Source: DASYSA01 sp036003885
Lineage (GTDB): Bacteria > Acidobacteriota > Blastocatellia > UBA7656
Assembly (NCBI GenBank): GCA_036003885.1
Contig: DASYSA010000234.1
Span: forward strand, 1-15,087
DNA length: 15,087 nt
Direction: 5' to 3'
Shown here: positions 1 through 6,693 of the stretch, in pieces
Layout of the letters: the number at the start of each line of letters is the position of its first letter
Position numbering within the stretch: position 1 is the stretch's first letter
Notes under the pieces: model-generated
Databases searched by the model: none
Told to the model about the DNA's origin: nothing
Seen by the model: only the letters and a program-made list of their open reading frames with translations
Translations under genes and position numbers: made by a program

Positions 1-653
1 CTCACTTTGCTTCAGCAGACCTGCCCGAAAAGGCCGAGTTCACTCGGGAACAGATGGCGCGCTTTGAATCCGCAGTCGAGTTGGTGCGCTCGCGCGGGCA
101 CCTGCCCAGATGGGTCCATCAGGCGAACAGCGCAGCCGCACATGCAATTCCGGCAGCCCGGGGCAACATAGTTCGTCTGGGCGGGGCGATCTACGGTTTG
201 TGGAGGGACACGACCAACCCGACGGTGGAGCCGCTGGCATGGCAGCCGGTTATGTCTTTGCACACGAGAGTTACCTATATGAAGACTGTGGCGGCCGGCA
301 CCGCGCTCGGCTATGGAAGCACTCATGTGACATCACGAGAGAGTTGCATCGCAATACTTCCGGTTGGTTATGCCGACGGGCTGAGTCGAATGCTGTCGAA
401 CTGCGGCCGAGTGCTGGTTCGGGGTCGGTTTGCTCCAATCATCGGACGTGTCAGCATGGACCTGACTATAGTCGATGTTACGGGGATTCCCGGGGTCGAG
501 ATCGATGATGAGGCGGTGATCATAGGACGTCAGGGCGGCTGCGAGATTACAGCTGAGGAGATGGCCGGCCACATTGGGACAATCGCCTACGAAGTGACCT
601 GCGGCATCAGCGATCGGGTTCCGCGAGTCTACATTCGCCAGAAGCTTCCATAG
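1..653 (+). CDS. alr: Alanine racemase, C-terminal part (5' end outside window)
   Basis: PLP-dependent racemase that interconverts L- and D-alanine in the cytoplasm to supply D-Ala for peptidoglycan. The reading frame is open from base 3, with no start in the window, so the PLP-lysine end of the barrel is missing. The visible part starts with the barrel motif HFASAD and continues with HQANSAA and VRLGGAIYG. The C-terminal beta domain then carries the second catalytic base, Tyr, in GYGSTH (codon at 312-314). It is followed by LPVGYADGLSR, the GRVSMD substrate-site motif, and ITAEEMA...GTIAYEVTC near the end. The stop is TAG at 651-653. The internal ATG at 54 lies inside the conserved barrel and is not the true start. 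The family's usual length is about 370-400 residues, so a little over half is present. No co-transcribed gene follows; a new promoter lies 90 bp downstream. The family assignment is very secure. Confidence 0.96.
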   Translation, partial: HFASADLPEKAEFTREQMARFESAVELVRSRGHLPRWVHQANSAAAHAIPAARGNIVRLGGAIYGLWRDTTNPTVEPLAWQPVMSLHTRVTYMKTVAAGTALGYGSTHVTSRESCIAILPVGYADGLSRMLSNCGRVLVRGRFAPIIGRVSMDLTIVDVTGIPGVEIDDEAVIIGRQGGCEITAEEMAGHIGTIAYEVTCGISDRVPRVYIRQKLP

Positions 654-741
654 CCCGGGACGGCCCGAGCAGTAGACAAGAAAGCTTGCAGTCCGAGGTC
701 TTTTCAGTCTTCCAGAGGCGCTCCTAACCTATGGATTCACC

Positions 742-769
742 TTGCCCTCGGACGGTTTTAAGCTATAAT
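742..769 (+). promoter_or_regulatory. Sigma70-like promoter of the spt-KAS-ACP operon
   Basis: A -35-like TTGCCC (742-747, four of six consensus positions) is followed after 16 nt by a perfect -10 box TATAAT (764-769). Transcription would start near 776 and give a leader of about 67 nt before the ATG at 843. The leader begins with a weak 5-bp stem (770-774 with 783-787). The hexamers are seen directly; the function is inferred. Confidence 0.65.
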
Positions 770-842
770 AGCCCGCATCAAAGGGCTTTCTCTCGTCGGC
801 TTTAACGTGGACCGCAAGTTCCATTGAGTGAGGGCGCGCACT

Positions 843-2057
843 ATGCAGTTGAGATCGCACGTAAGTGCGAGAGATTTATTCGAAAAGGCCGTAGCATTCA
901 CGAAAGCTGATGAGTTCCGCCAGGCTGGGCTGTACCCCTACTTTACTGAGTTTTCGAGCGGGGCGGATTCGGGCGAAGCTGAAGTTGTGATGGGCGACCG
1001 CCGGATTCTGATGTTCGGGTCGAATAACTACCTCGGGCTCACAACCAACCCGGAAGTCAAAGCGGCGGCGAAGGACGCGGTGGAGCGATATGGCACCGGC
1101 TGCTCCGGCTCGCGCATGCTGAATGGCACAATGGACCTGCACGTACGGCTGGAGGCGGCCCTCGCCCGCTTCATGAAGCGCGAAGCCGCGCTCGTCTTCG
1201 GCACCGGCTTCCAGACGAATCTGGGCGCGCTGTCCACCATAGCTCAGAAGGGCGATGTAATTGTCGCCGACCGCAACATTCATGCTTCAATCCTCGATGG
1301 TTGCCTGGCGTCTTTCGCCCGAACAATGCGATTTCGACACAACGACATGTCCGACCTCGAGAAAGTTCTTGCGAGCCTGCAGCCCGACGAAGGCCGCTTG
1401 ATCGTGGTTGACGGTGTCTTTTCGATGGAAGGAGACACGGCCAACCTGCCCGAAATCGTGAGGCTTGCGCGGCGCTACGATGCACGAATCTACGTCGACG
1501 AGGCACATGCGATCGGAGTGTTGGGCCGGAATGGCCGCGGGACCTCAGAGTACTACGGGGTCGAGAATGATGTGGACATAGTGATGGGCACGTTTTCGAA
1601 GTCTTTTGCCTCAATAGGCGGCTTCGTGGCCGCCCGCCGCGATGTGATCGATTACATAAAACACCACAGCCGTGCGTTTGTGTACTCGGCGTCACTCGCT
1701 CCGGCAAACGCCGCCGCCGTGCTGAAAGCGATGGAGATCATCGAGCGCGAGCCCGAACGCCGCCATCGGCTCCTCGCAATGGGAGCGAAGCTGAGGCGGG
1801 AGCTGGCCGGACTTGGCTTCCGCCTGCTCGAGGGGATTACGCCGATCATTCCCGTGGTGGTGGATGACGAGGCGCGGGTCTGCAGGTTCTTCTGGGAATT
1901 GATGGGTGAAGGAATATACACCAATCCCGTTCTCGCACCGGCAGTGTCGCACAGCCTGGTGCGAATCAGTTGCATGGCGACGCATACGGACGAACACGCA
2001 GAACGATTGCTGGAATCCATGTATCGGATCGGGAAGAGACTGGAACTGATACGGTAG
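843..2057 (+). CDS. spt: Serine palmitoyltransferase-like alpha-oxoamine synthase
   Basis: A fold-type I PLP enzyme of 404 residues in the alpha-oxoamine synthase family (SPT, BioF, Kbl, HemA). It decarboxylatively condenses an amino acid with an acyl thioester. Visible landmarks are MFGSNNYLGL (residues about 57-66), YGTGCSGSR, HASILDG with the PLP-stacking His147, VDGVFSMEGD, DEAHAIG (Asp219 and His222) and GTFSKSFASIGG with the Schiff-base Lys253. The FSMEGDxxNLPEI stretch, the HNDM motif and the late CMATHT motif resemble bacterial SPT more than BioF. With serine and palmitoyl thioester the product would be 3-ketosphinganine, the first sphingolipid intermediate. The ATG at 843 is chosen because GAGGG lies at 830-834, 8 nt upstream; an in-frame GTG at 828 would add five residues. 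The adjacent ketoacyl synthase and ACP genes suggest an ACP-bound acyl donor. BioF or Kbl activity is the main alternative: the family is certain, the substrate is inferred. Confidence 0.85.
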   Translation: MQLRSHVSARDLFEKAVAFTKADEFRQAGLYPYFTEFSSGADSGEAEVVMGDRRILMFGSNNYLGLTTNPEVKAAAKDAVERYGTGCSGSRMLNGTMDLHVRLEAALARFMKREAALVFGTGFQTNLGALSTIAQKGDVIVADRNIHASILDGCLASFARTMRFRHNDMSDLEKVLASLQPDEGRLIVVDGVFSMEGDTANLPEIVRLARRYDARIYVDEAHAIGVLGRNGRGTSEYYGVENDVDIVMGTFSKSFASIGGFVAARRDVIDYIKHHSRAFVYSASLAPANAAAVLKAMEIIEREPERRHRLLAMGAKLRRELAGLGFRLLEGITPIIPVVVDDEARVCRFFWELMGEGIYTNPVLAPAVSHSLVRISCMATHTDEHAERLLESMYRIGKRLELIR

Positions 2058-2111
2058 GAAACGATGGTTGAGGAAGGACGAACGCCAGCACACATTCATT
2101 ATTTCTGAATC

Positions 2112-3362
2112 ATGACGATAAGGCGGGTCGCAATAACCGGAATCGGAATGGTCACGCCTGTGGGTGTGGGGTCTGTCCGCGCGTGGTCCGAGTTGTGTGC
2201 CGGGCGAAGCGGAGTATCGAGCATAACCAGTTTTTGCACCTTGAACCTGAAGAGCAAGATAGCCGGGATCTGCGAAGACTTTCGTCCGGAGGAGTTCTTT
2301 GACGAGCGTGAGCTGTCACGACTGGACCGCGTTTCGCAGCTTGCGATCGCGGCGACCGAACTGGCCCGCCGCGATGCCGGGCTCTCCAACGGCCAGTTGG
2401 ACAGTTATGATGCCGGCGTCATACTCGGGACCGGTTTCGGAGGGCAGGCCTCAATAGAGGAGTTCTGCGGAGCATTCTTCTCGGCCGAAAAAGGGCGGCG
2501 CTCAGCGATCGCGATACCCAAGTCGATGTACAACGCCTCGTCGTCCAATATCGCGATTCGGTTCAAAACCCGCGGCCCGAATATCACGGTCAGCACCGCC
2601 TGTTCGTCAGGCGCAAACGCAATGGGCCAGGCGTTTCACCTGATCCGATACGGACATGCCGATCGCATGATCGCCGGCGGAGCGGACGCTCCGGTCACCC
2701 CGGTAGTGATGGATGCCTGGAAAGAGATGAGGGTCCTTTCGACCAAGAATGATACGCCGGCCAGAGCCTGCAAGCCGTTTAGCGCCAACCGCGACGGCTT
2801 CGTGCTTGCAGAAGGAGCCGGTATAGTCGTTCTCGAGGAACTGGAACTGGCTCGCGAGCGAGGGGCGCACATCTACGCAGAGCTGATCGGCTACGGCTCC
2901 ACTGCCGACGCCTCGCACATTACCTTCCCCGATCCCGAGGGTGAAGCCCACGCGATGATGCGCGCATTGAAGGATGCTGGAGTGGCACCTGAGGAGATCG
3001 ATCACATCAGCGCCCACGGCACGGCGACGAGGCTCAATGATGCCTCCGAAACCGAGGCAATCAAACGGGTTTTCGGTCGCCGCGCATATGAGATTCCGAT
3101 CAACTCGATCAAGTCGATGATCGGCCATTCGATGGGAGCGGCCGGGGCGATTGAGTTCATTGCGACCGTGCTGGCGATTCAGGAGAAGGTCATTCCTCCG
3201 ACGATCAATTTCGAGGAGGCGGATCCTCAGTGTGACCTCGACTATGTCACCGAGGGGGCCAGGGTTGTCGATGGGCGAGCGCCACTGCGCACGGCCATTT
3301 CGAACTCATTCGGTTTCGGCGGCAACAATGCGGTCCTGGTTGCGCGCGAATATGAGAAGTAG
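2112..3362 (+). CDS. Beta-ketoacyl-ACP synthase II (FabF-like)
   Basis: A 416-residue condensing enzyme of the KAS I/II thiolase fold. It extends acyl-ACP by two carbons with malonyl-ACP in the cytoplasm. The full Cys-His-His triad is present: Cys164 in STACSSGA, His302 in SAHGTAT and His339 in MIGHSMGAAGA. The conserved Lys334 precedes the last His, and the C-terminal glycine loop reads GFGGNNA. Its length is normal for FabF. It lies 54 nt after the spt-like gene and 73 nt before the ACP gene, all on one strand and with no promoter visible between them, so one transcript is likely. I see no good Shine-Dalgarno sequence before the ATG, so translation may be weak or coupled. It could be the housekeeping FabF. 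The position next to an alpha-oxoamine synthase instead suggests a dedicated paralogue making a special acyl chain; this is inference. Confidence 0.92.
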   Translation: MTIRRVAITGIGMVTPVGVGSVRAWSELCAGRSGVSSITSFCTLNLKSKIAGICEDFRPEEFFDERELSRLDRVSQLAIAATELARRDAGLSNGQLDSYDAGVILGTGFGGQASIEEFCGAFFSAEKGRRSAIAIPKSMYNASSSNIAIRFKTRGPNITVSTACSSGANAMGQAFHLIRYGHADRMIAGGADAPVTPVVMDAWKEMRVLSTKNDTPARACKPFSANRDGFVLAEGAGIVVLEELELARERGAHIYAELIGYGSTADASHITFPDPEGEAHAMMRALKDAGVAPEEIDHISAHGTATRLNDASETEAIKRVFGRRAYEIPINSIKSMIGHSMGAAGAIEFIATVLAIQEKVIPPTINFEEADPQCDLDYVTEGARVVDGRAPLRTAISNSFGFGGNNAVLVAREYEK

Positions 3363-3435
3363 TGATCGGATTGCCATTCGAGCCGCTAGTGCAGTACTCT
3401 GTTGAACGCATTGTGCCCCAGAGGTAAAAAAAAGG

Positions 3436-3708
3436 ATGAGCAGACAAGCGGTCGAATCAATAGAGGACGTGGTAAAGGACATTATCGTAGCCGAGCTCAG
3501 GGTTGACCGGGACCAACTCGGGCCGACGACGCATTTGATGAAGGATCTCGGCGCGGACTCACTCGACGCGCTCAACATCGCTGTACGGCTTGAAGAAGCA
3601 TTCAAGATCAAGATACCCGACGAGGCAATTCCCAAATTCCTAACCGTCCGCGACATCGTCAGCGGCGTCAACGCCCATCTCTCTGCAGTGATAAGCGCGG
3701 ACATGTAA
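3436..3708 (+). CDS. Acyl carrier protein
   Basis: A 90-residue acidic four-helix acyl carrier protein. It carries growing acyl chains on a 4'-phosphopantetheine arm attached to Ser42 in the signature LGADSLDAL. Helix I is at about residues 5-20, the loop LGPTTHLMKDLGAD leads to the serine, and the recognition helix II reads SLDALNIAVRLEEAF. A well-placed AGAGG (3420-3424) lies 11 nt before the ATG, after an A-rich tract. It is the last gene of the apparent spt-KAS-ACP unit. The usual AcpP is about 78-80 residues, so this one has roughly ten extra residues, mostly at the C-terminus. Housekeeping acpP often sits next to fabF, so the symbol is left open. The neighbouring SPT-like gene makes a specialised sphingolipid-type carrier equally plausible. 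Confidence 0.92.
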   Translation: MSRQAVESIEDVVKDIIVAELRVDRDQLGPTTHLMKDLGADSLDALNIAVRLEEAFKIKIPDEAIPKFLTVRDIVSGVNAHLSAVISADM

Positions 3709-3717
3709 AAAACGTTT

Positions 3718-3784
3718 CGCGTTTTACGTTTAGCGTTGTGTCGAGCCAGTTGCACCGAACGCAAAACGACGAACGTAAAACGAG
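3718..3784. terminator. Long imperfect inverted repeat between convergent genes
   Basis: Arms 3718-3737 and 3765-3784 are complementary at 16 of 20 positions, including an uninterrupted 11-bp core (CGTTTTACGTT at 3720-3730 with AACGTAAAACG at 3772-3782). The loop is 27 nt. A further CGCAAAACG at 3760-3768 repeats the same theme. The element fills nearly the whole 87-bp gap between the ACP stop and the mglA stop, so a bidirectional terminator is the likely role. It lacks a classic GC-rich stem with a T-tail, so Rho-independent function is uncertain. Confidence 0.45.
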
Positions 3785-3795
3785 TAACGACTCTT

Positions 3796-4389
3796 TTAGC
3801 CGCCGCTGTTCTTGCGAAGTTCCAGTAGTACTTGCTTGGCAACCGCCTTGAGGGTATCGAACACGCCGACGCCTCGATTAGCCACGCCTTCGAATACGGG
3901 CTCCCCTTTGCGCGCCAGTTCGGCAGTCATCTCTTCAATTGAAACGGTGGTTGGCAGGTCGCGTTTGTTGAGCTGCAGCACGTAAGGCATCTTTGCCAGT
4001 TCGTAACCATGCTGCTTCAGGTTCAGCTCGAGGTTGAAAAGCGATTCGATGTTGGCATCCATGCGCTCGCGTTGGGAGTCCGCGACGAAGACCACCCCAT
4101 CAACGCCCTTCAGTATGAGCTTCCGGCTGGCATCGTAAAAGACCTGGCCCGGCACGGTGTAGAGGTGAAAGCGGGTCTTGAATCCACGGACGGTGCCAAG
4201 ATCCAGAGGCAGGAAATCGAAGAAGAGAGTGCGGTCAGTCTCGGTTGCAAGGCTTATCAGCTTACCCTTGGCCTGCGGGGCTGTCGAGTCGTATATGTAC
4301 TGAAGATTGGTCGTCTTGCCGCCCAAACCGGGTCCGTAGTAGACAATCTTGCAATTGATCTCGCGCGATGCGTAGTTGATGAACGTCAA
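3796..4389 (-). CDS. mglA: MglA, bacterial Ras-like GTPase (cell polarity/motility switch)
   Basis: A 197-residue small GTPase that switches between GTP and GDP forms and marks one cell pole or drives motility complexes in the cytoplasm. The P-loop GPGLGGKT is at residues 19-26. TVPGQ at 78-82 has the MglA-family Thr78 in place of the usual Asp of DxxG, followed by the catalytic-region Gln82. The base-specificity motif NKRD is at 141-144. FYDASRKLILKGVDG is also typical of MglA. The start is TTG at 4389: an in-frame stop lies four codons upstream, the N-terminus MTFINYASRE has the family form, and GAGGA (4399-4403) lies 9 nt before it. It is 76 nt downstream of mglB on the same strand, so the two form an operon and MglB should act as its GAP. 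It is convergent with the ACP gene. The identification is very secure; the cellular role in this organism is inferred. Confidence 0.96.
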   Translation of the reverse strand: MTFINYASREINCKIVYYGPGLGGKTTNLQYIYDSTAPQAKGKLISLATETDRTLFFDFLPLDLGTVRGFKTRFHLYTVPGQVFYDASRKLILKGVDGVVFVADSQRERMDANIESLFNLELNLKQHGYELAKMPYVLQLNKRDLPTTVSIEEMTAELARKGEPVFEGVANRGVGVFDTLKAVAKQVLLELRKNSGG

Positions 4390-4398
4390 GGCTCTTAT

Positions 4399-4403
4399 TC
4401 CTC
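4399..4403 (-). promoter_or_regulatory. Shine-Dalgarno sequence deciding the TTG start of mglA
   Basis: On the minus strand GAGGA lies 9 nt before TTG at 4389. An ATG just upstream overlaps this motif but is out of frame, and an in-frame TGA blocks any longer start. The rare start codon is therefore well supported. Confidence 0.7.
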
Positions 4404-4465
4404 ATCGCTGGACCGGAGAGTGAGCGCTTCCGGTTCTGGTTCTTCCCAGGGGGCTGAGCTGGGTG

Positions 4466-4957
4466 TCAACTGAAGAGAGCGTCTATGTCTTCTTCGGTTA
4501 TCTCGGCGAACGGAGAATCGAGCGAGACTCCCAGATCTCGCTCGCGTGCGACCTTGGAATCGATCGCCGTAAAAATCGAGTTCATTTCCGCAGTTGCGCG
4601 CTTTACCCTCAGGCGGACCAGGCCGAGGCTGGAACGCTCATCGAAGATAACCACCAATATCACGCGTGAAGCCGCTATAGAGATGTGAATGTTGTCCCGC
4701 TCGCCCTCATGTGAGAGCACGGGGAAGCCACGCTCGCCGATCAAGTGGGCGAGTCCGTCCGTTGCCGCCACGTTGCCGGCCGTAAGACTGGCCAACGAGG
4801 TGATGTCCAGATTAGGCATCTCCCCATGAGAAGCGATCTGTTGTCCGCTCTTGTCGACAAGGAAGACGAACTTGGCGTTGGCGTCAGCGCACAAACGTGT
4901 AATCACGTGCTTTAGCTGATCATACTCCTGTTCATACATTACGACGGGAGTCCCCAT
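4466..4957 (-). CDS. mglB: MglB, Roadblock/LC7 GTPase-activating partner of MglA
   Basis: A 163-residue Roadblock/LC7-fold protein. In characterised systems, dimers of MglB bind MglA and stimulate GTP hydrolysis, which restricts active MglA to one pole. The sequence shows the family's N-terminus (MGTPVVMYEQEY), FVFLVDKSGQQIAS, the highly conserved SLASLTAGNVAA, the strand-rich VILVVIFDERSSLGLVRLRVKRA, and the acidic tail SPFAEITEEDIDALFS typical of MglB. Its length matches the usual size of about 160 residues. The ATG at 4957 is chosen because GAGGAG lies 6 nt upstream and because the 42 residues of the longer open frame (to 5083) resemble no part of the family. It is the first gene of the mglBA operon, with a candidate promoter about 175 nt upstream. 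The assignment is very secure. Confidence 0.95.
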   Translation of the reverse strand: MGTPVVMYEQEYDQLKHVITRLCADANAKFVFLVDKSGQQIASHGEMPNLDITSLASLTAGNVAATDGLAHLIGERGFPVLSHEGERDNIHISIAASRVILVVIFDERSSLGLVRLRVKRATAEMNSIFTAIDSKVARERDLGVSLDSPFAEITEEDIDALFS

Positions 4958-5130
4958 TCGCTTCTCCTCAATCTCGGACCGGCGCAACGGACCTGGCCAG
5001 AGCAGACGCACGTTCCTGCGTGCCGCGCCGATTGTCTTTACAAATGCTGAAAATCTGCTGGGATTCTTGGCACCCTTTAGCACTTAACCATAAGAAGGGG
5101 CATTCAGAGGGGCATTTGCTGGGTATGCTG

Positions 5131-5160
5131 TTTATAGCACAGGCTCCTAAACCAATTCAA
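5131..5160 (-). promoter_or_regulatory. Candidate promoter of mglBA
   Basis: Read on the minus strand, TTGAAT (5160-5155) is followed after 18 nt by TATAAA (5136-5131). Transcription would start near 5124 and leave an unusually long leader of about 165 nt before the mglB ATG. Both boxes are close to the sigma70 consensus. The function is inferred. Confidence 0.5.
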
Positions 5161-5240
5161 GACTTTTCCTTACCCGATCAGGCTAACACAAATCGAGGGG
5201 TGTGACACAGCGCAGAGACTGTGTATGAAAGCGATCCGCA

Positions 5241-5380
5241 AATCCCACCCACGGCAGTGGGTGGATTGTTCATACTCGACCTACAAGGAAGGACGCCCCG
5301 ACTCTCTTCGAACACGGGTCAGGGTCAGGCCGCTTGTTTAGGCAGGAACTGAACGATCCACCCACTACAGTGGTGGGATT
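5241..5380. repeat. REPIN/MITE-like element: two inverted palindromic repeats with 77-bp spacer
   Basis: The left copy (5241-5272) and the right copy (5350-5380, opposite orientation) share AATCCCACC, AGTGGGTGGAT and GTTCA, with only a few changes and a 1-nt gap in the middle (about 28 of 31-32 positions identical). Each copy is itself a hairpin. The left one has a perfect 8-bp stem CCACCCAC/GTGGGTGG with a GGCA loop (5245-5264); the right one forms the same stem with two mismatches. The 77-bp spacer holds no gene. Inverted REP-like palindromes around a short spacer match the REPIN architecture mobilised by RAYT (Y1) transposases. No such transposase is in the window. The structure is seen directly; mobility is inferred. 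Confidence 0.7.
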
Positions 5381-5444
5381 CGGGACCGTGGGCGCAGTCG
5401 TCGTTGCAGGCTGAGTATGATCGATCCACCAAATTCACTGTTCC

Positions 5445-5473
5445 TTGAAGGGACTCCGCCCGGCAGGTATTAT
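5445..5473 (+). promoter_or_regulatory. Sigma70-like promoter of the M20 peptidase gene
   Basis: TTGAAG (5445-5450) and TATTAT (5468-5473) are separated by exactly 17 nt. Transcription would begin near 5480, about 24 nt before the ATG at 5504. This independently argues against the longer reading frame from 5417, which would start upstream of the transcript. Confidence 0.6.
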
Positions 5474-5503
5474 CATTTTCAGCCGGAACGAAGAGGAGAA
5501 ATC

Positions 5504-6670
5504 ATGGAGTCCAGGTTCTCGAAGCACGTCGATCGCGACGAGATCATCAATATCGTGTGTGAGCTTGTCCGCCACGACACTACCAATCCGCCGGGCAACG
5601 AACACCTCTGCAAGGAGATCGTTACCAGGTGCATAACGTCGCTGGGAATGGAAATCTCCTACCACGAGAAGGAGCCGGGCCGCACGAACATCGTTGGGTG
5701 CATCGGCAAGGGCCGGAAGTCCATCGGCTTTGTCTCTCATATGGACGTTGTCCCGCCTGGTGAGATCGAGCAGTGGAACACACCGCCATTCGACCCGACG
5801 ATTCTCGAGGGCCGGATTTACGGGCGAGGCACGCTTGACGACAAAGGATCATTCGCCTGCGCTTATTCGGCCTGCAAAGCCTTCCTGGCCGAACACCCTG
5901 ATTTCGACGGCACAATCTATCTGATCGCTGCCGCCGACGAAGAGATGGGTAGCGAGCTGGGCATCATTTATCTGGTCGAAGAGTGTGGCCTCCGATTCGA
6001 CGTGGCAATCATTCCCGACGGTGGGCGAATGGATCTGTCGATCTATGGCGAAAAGGGGATTCTGTGGGTCGAGATTTCGAGCGCGGGGATCCAGGCTCAC
6101 GGCTCAACCCCGGAGATTGGGCGCAACGCGATTCTGCCGCTTGCGGAGCTGCTCGCTGGGATCAAGAGTCTGGACCTGGGCGCCAAATTCGACCCCGCGT
6201 TCGATGGGTGGACCATGAACGTCGGCACCATCCAGGGAGGATCCTCGACGAACACCGTTCCTGCGATGGCTCGCGCAACGATAGACTTCAGGTTGCCTGG
6301 AGGCATCGGCAAGCAAGACGTGCTCGCGAAGATCGACGAGAAGATCGCTGCCGTGTTGCAGACCTCTCCCGGCGCAGATATAAGCGTGAAGGTTCTGCAC
6401 GAGACCGAGCCTCACCTCTCGGATAAGAACTCCGTGATCATCCGAAGTTTTGATACGGCCGCGCGCCGCTTGGGCCTTCCTATGAACTACCAGACTTTCG
6501 GCGGAAACACCGTGGCAAAGAATCTGTTCTTCGCGGGCATCACATCGGTGGTTCATTATCCGGGCGACGATAAGCTGGCGCACGTGCCTAACGAGTTTGT
6601 GATAATAGATGAACTGGTGCTCGGGTCAGTGTTGTATGCCGAGACGCTCGAAGCGTACTTCTACGGGTGA
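5504..6670 (+). CDS. M20-family zinc metallopeptidase (ArgE/DapE/CPG2-like)
   Basis: A 388-residue dinuclear-zinc hydrolase that cleaves amide or peptide bonds. Visible metal and catalytic residues are His79 in SHMDVVP, the bridging Asp112 in GRGTLDDKG, the general-base pair Glu146-Glu147 in DEE, Asp172 in PDGG and the distal His360 in AHVPNE. The dimerisation (lid) domain lies between about residues 175 and 290 and includes AHGS and NVGTIQGG. There is no signal peptide, so it is probably cytoplasmic. The ATG at 5504 is chosen for GAGGAG (5493-5498) 5 nt upstream and the promoter just before it; the frame is open from 5417 but those 29 residues are unlike the family. Substrate cannot be read from the sequence: acetylornithine, succinyl-diaminopimelate or dipeptides are all possible. 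The gene is followed after 23 nt by a lytic transglycosylase, which hints at, but does not prove, a cell-wall peptide role. Confidence 0.9.
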   Translation: MESRFSKHVDRDEIINIVCELVRHDTTNPPGNEHLCKEIVTRCITSLGMEISYHEKEPGRTNIVGCIGKGRKSIGFVSHMDVVPPGEIEQWNTPPFDPTILEGRIYGRGTLDDKGSFACAYSACKAFLAEHPDFDGTIYLIAAADEEMGSELGIIYLVEECGLRFDVAIIPDGGRMDLSIYGEKGILWVEISSAGIQAHGSTPEIGRNAILPLAELLAGIKSLDLGAKFDPAFDGWTMNVGTIQGGSSTNTVPAMARATIDFRLPGGIGKQDVLAKIDEKIAAVLQTSPGADISVKVLHETEPHLSDKNSVIIRSFDTAARRLGLPMNYQTFGGNTVAKNLFFAGITSVVHYPGDDKLAHVPNEFVIIDELVLGSVLYAETLEAYFYG

Positions 6671-6693
6671 TTGATCTCATTGCCAGGGGTTAT

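Noticed and set aside
654..741. Possible terminator after alr (CGGG-ACGG-CCCG)
   Set aside because: The stem is only 4 bp and has no T-run, so it is too weak to call.
4958..5083. N-terminal extension of mglB
   Set aside because: The frame is open, but the extra 42 residues are unlike MglB, and GAGGAG sits directly before the ATG at 4957.
5241..5380. Possible CRISPR array
   Set aside because: There are only two repeat copies, in inverted rather than direct orientation, with a 77-bp spacer and no cas genes.
5417..5503. N-terminal extension of the M20 peptidase
   Set aside because: The extra residues are unlike the family, and a promoter (5445-5473) and a Shine-Dalgarno sequence (5493-5498) lie inside this stretch.
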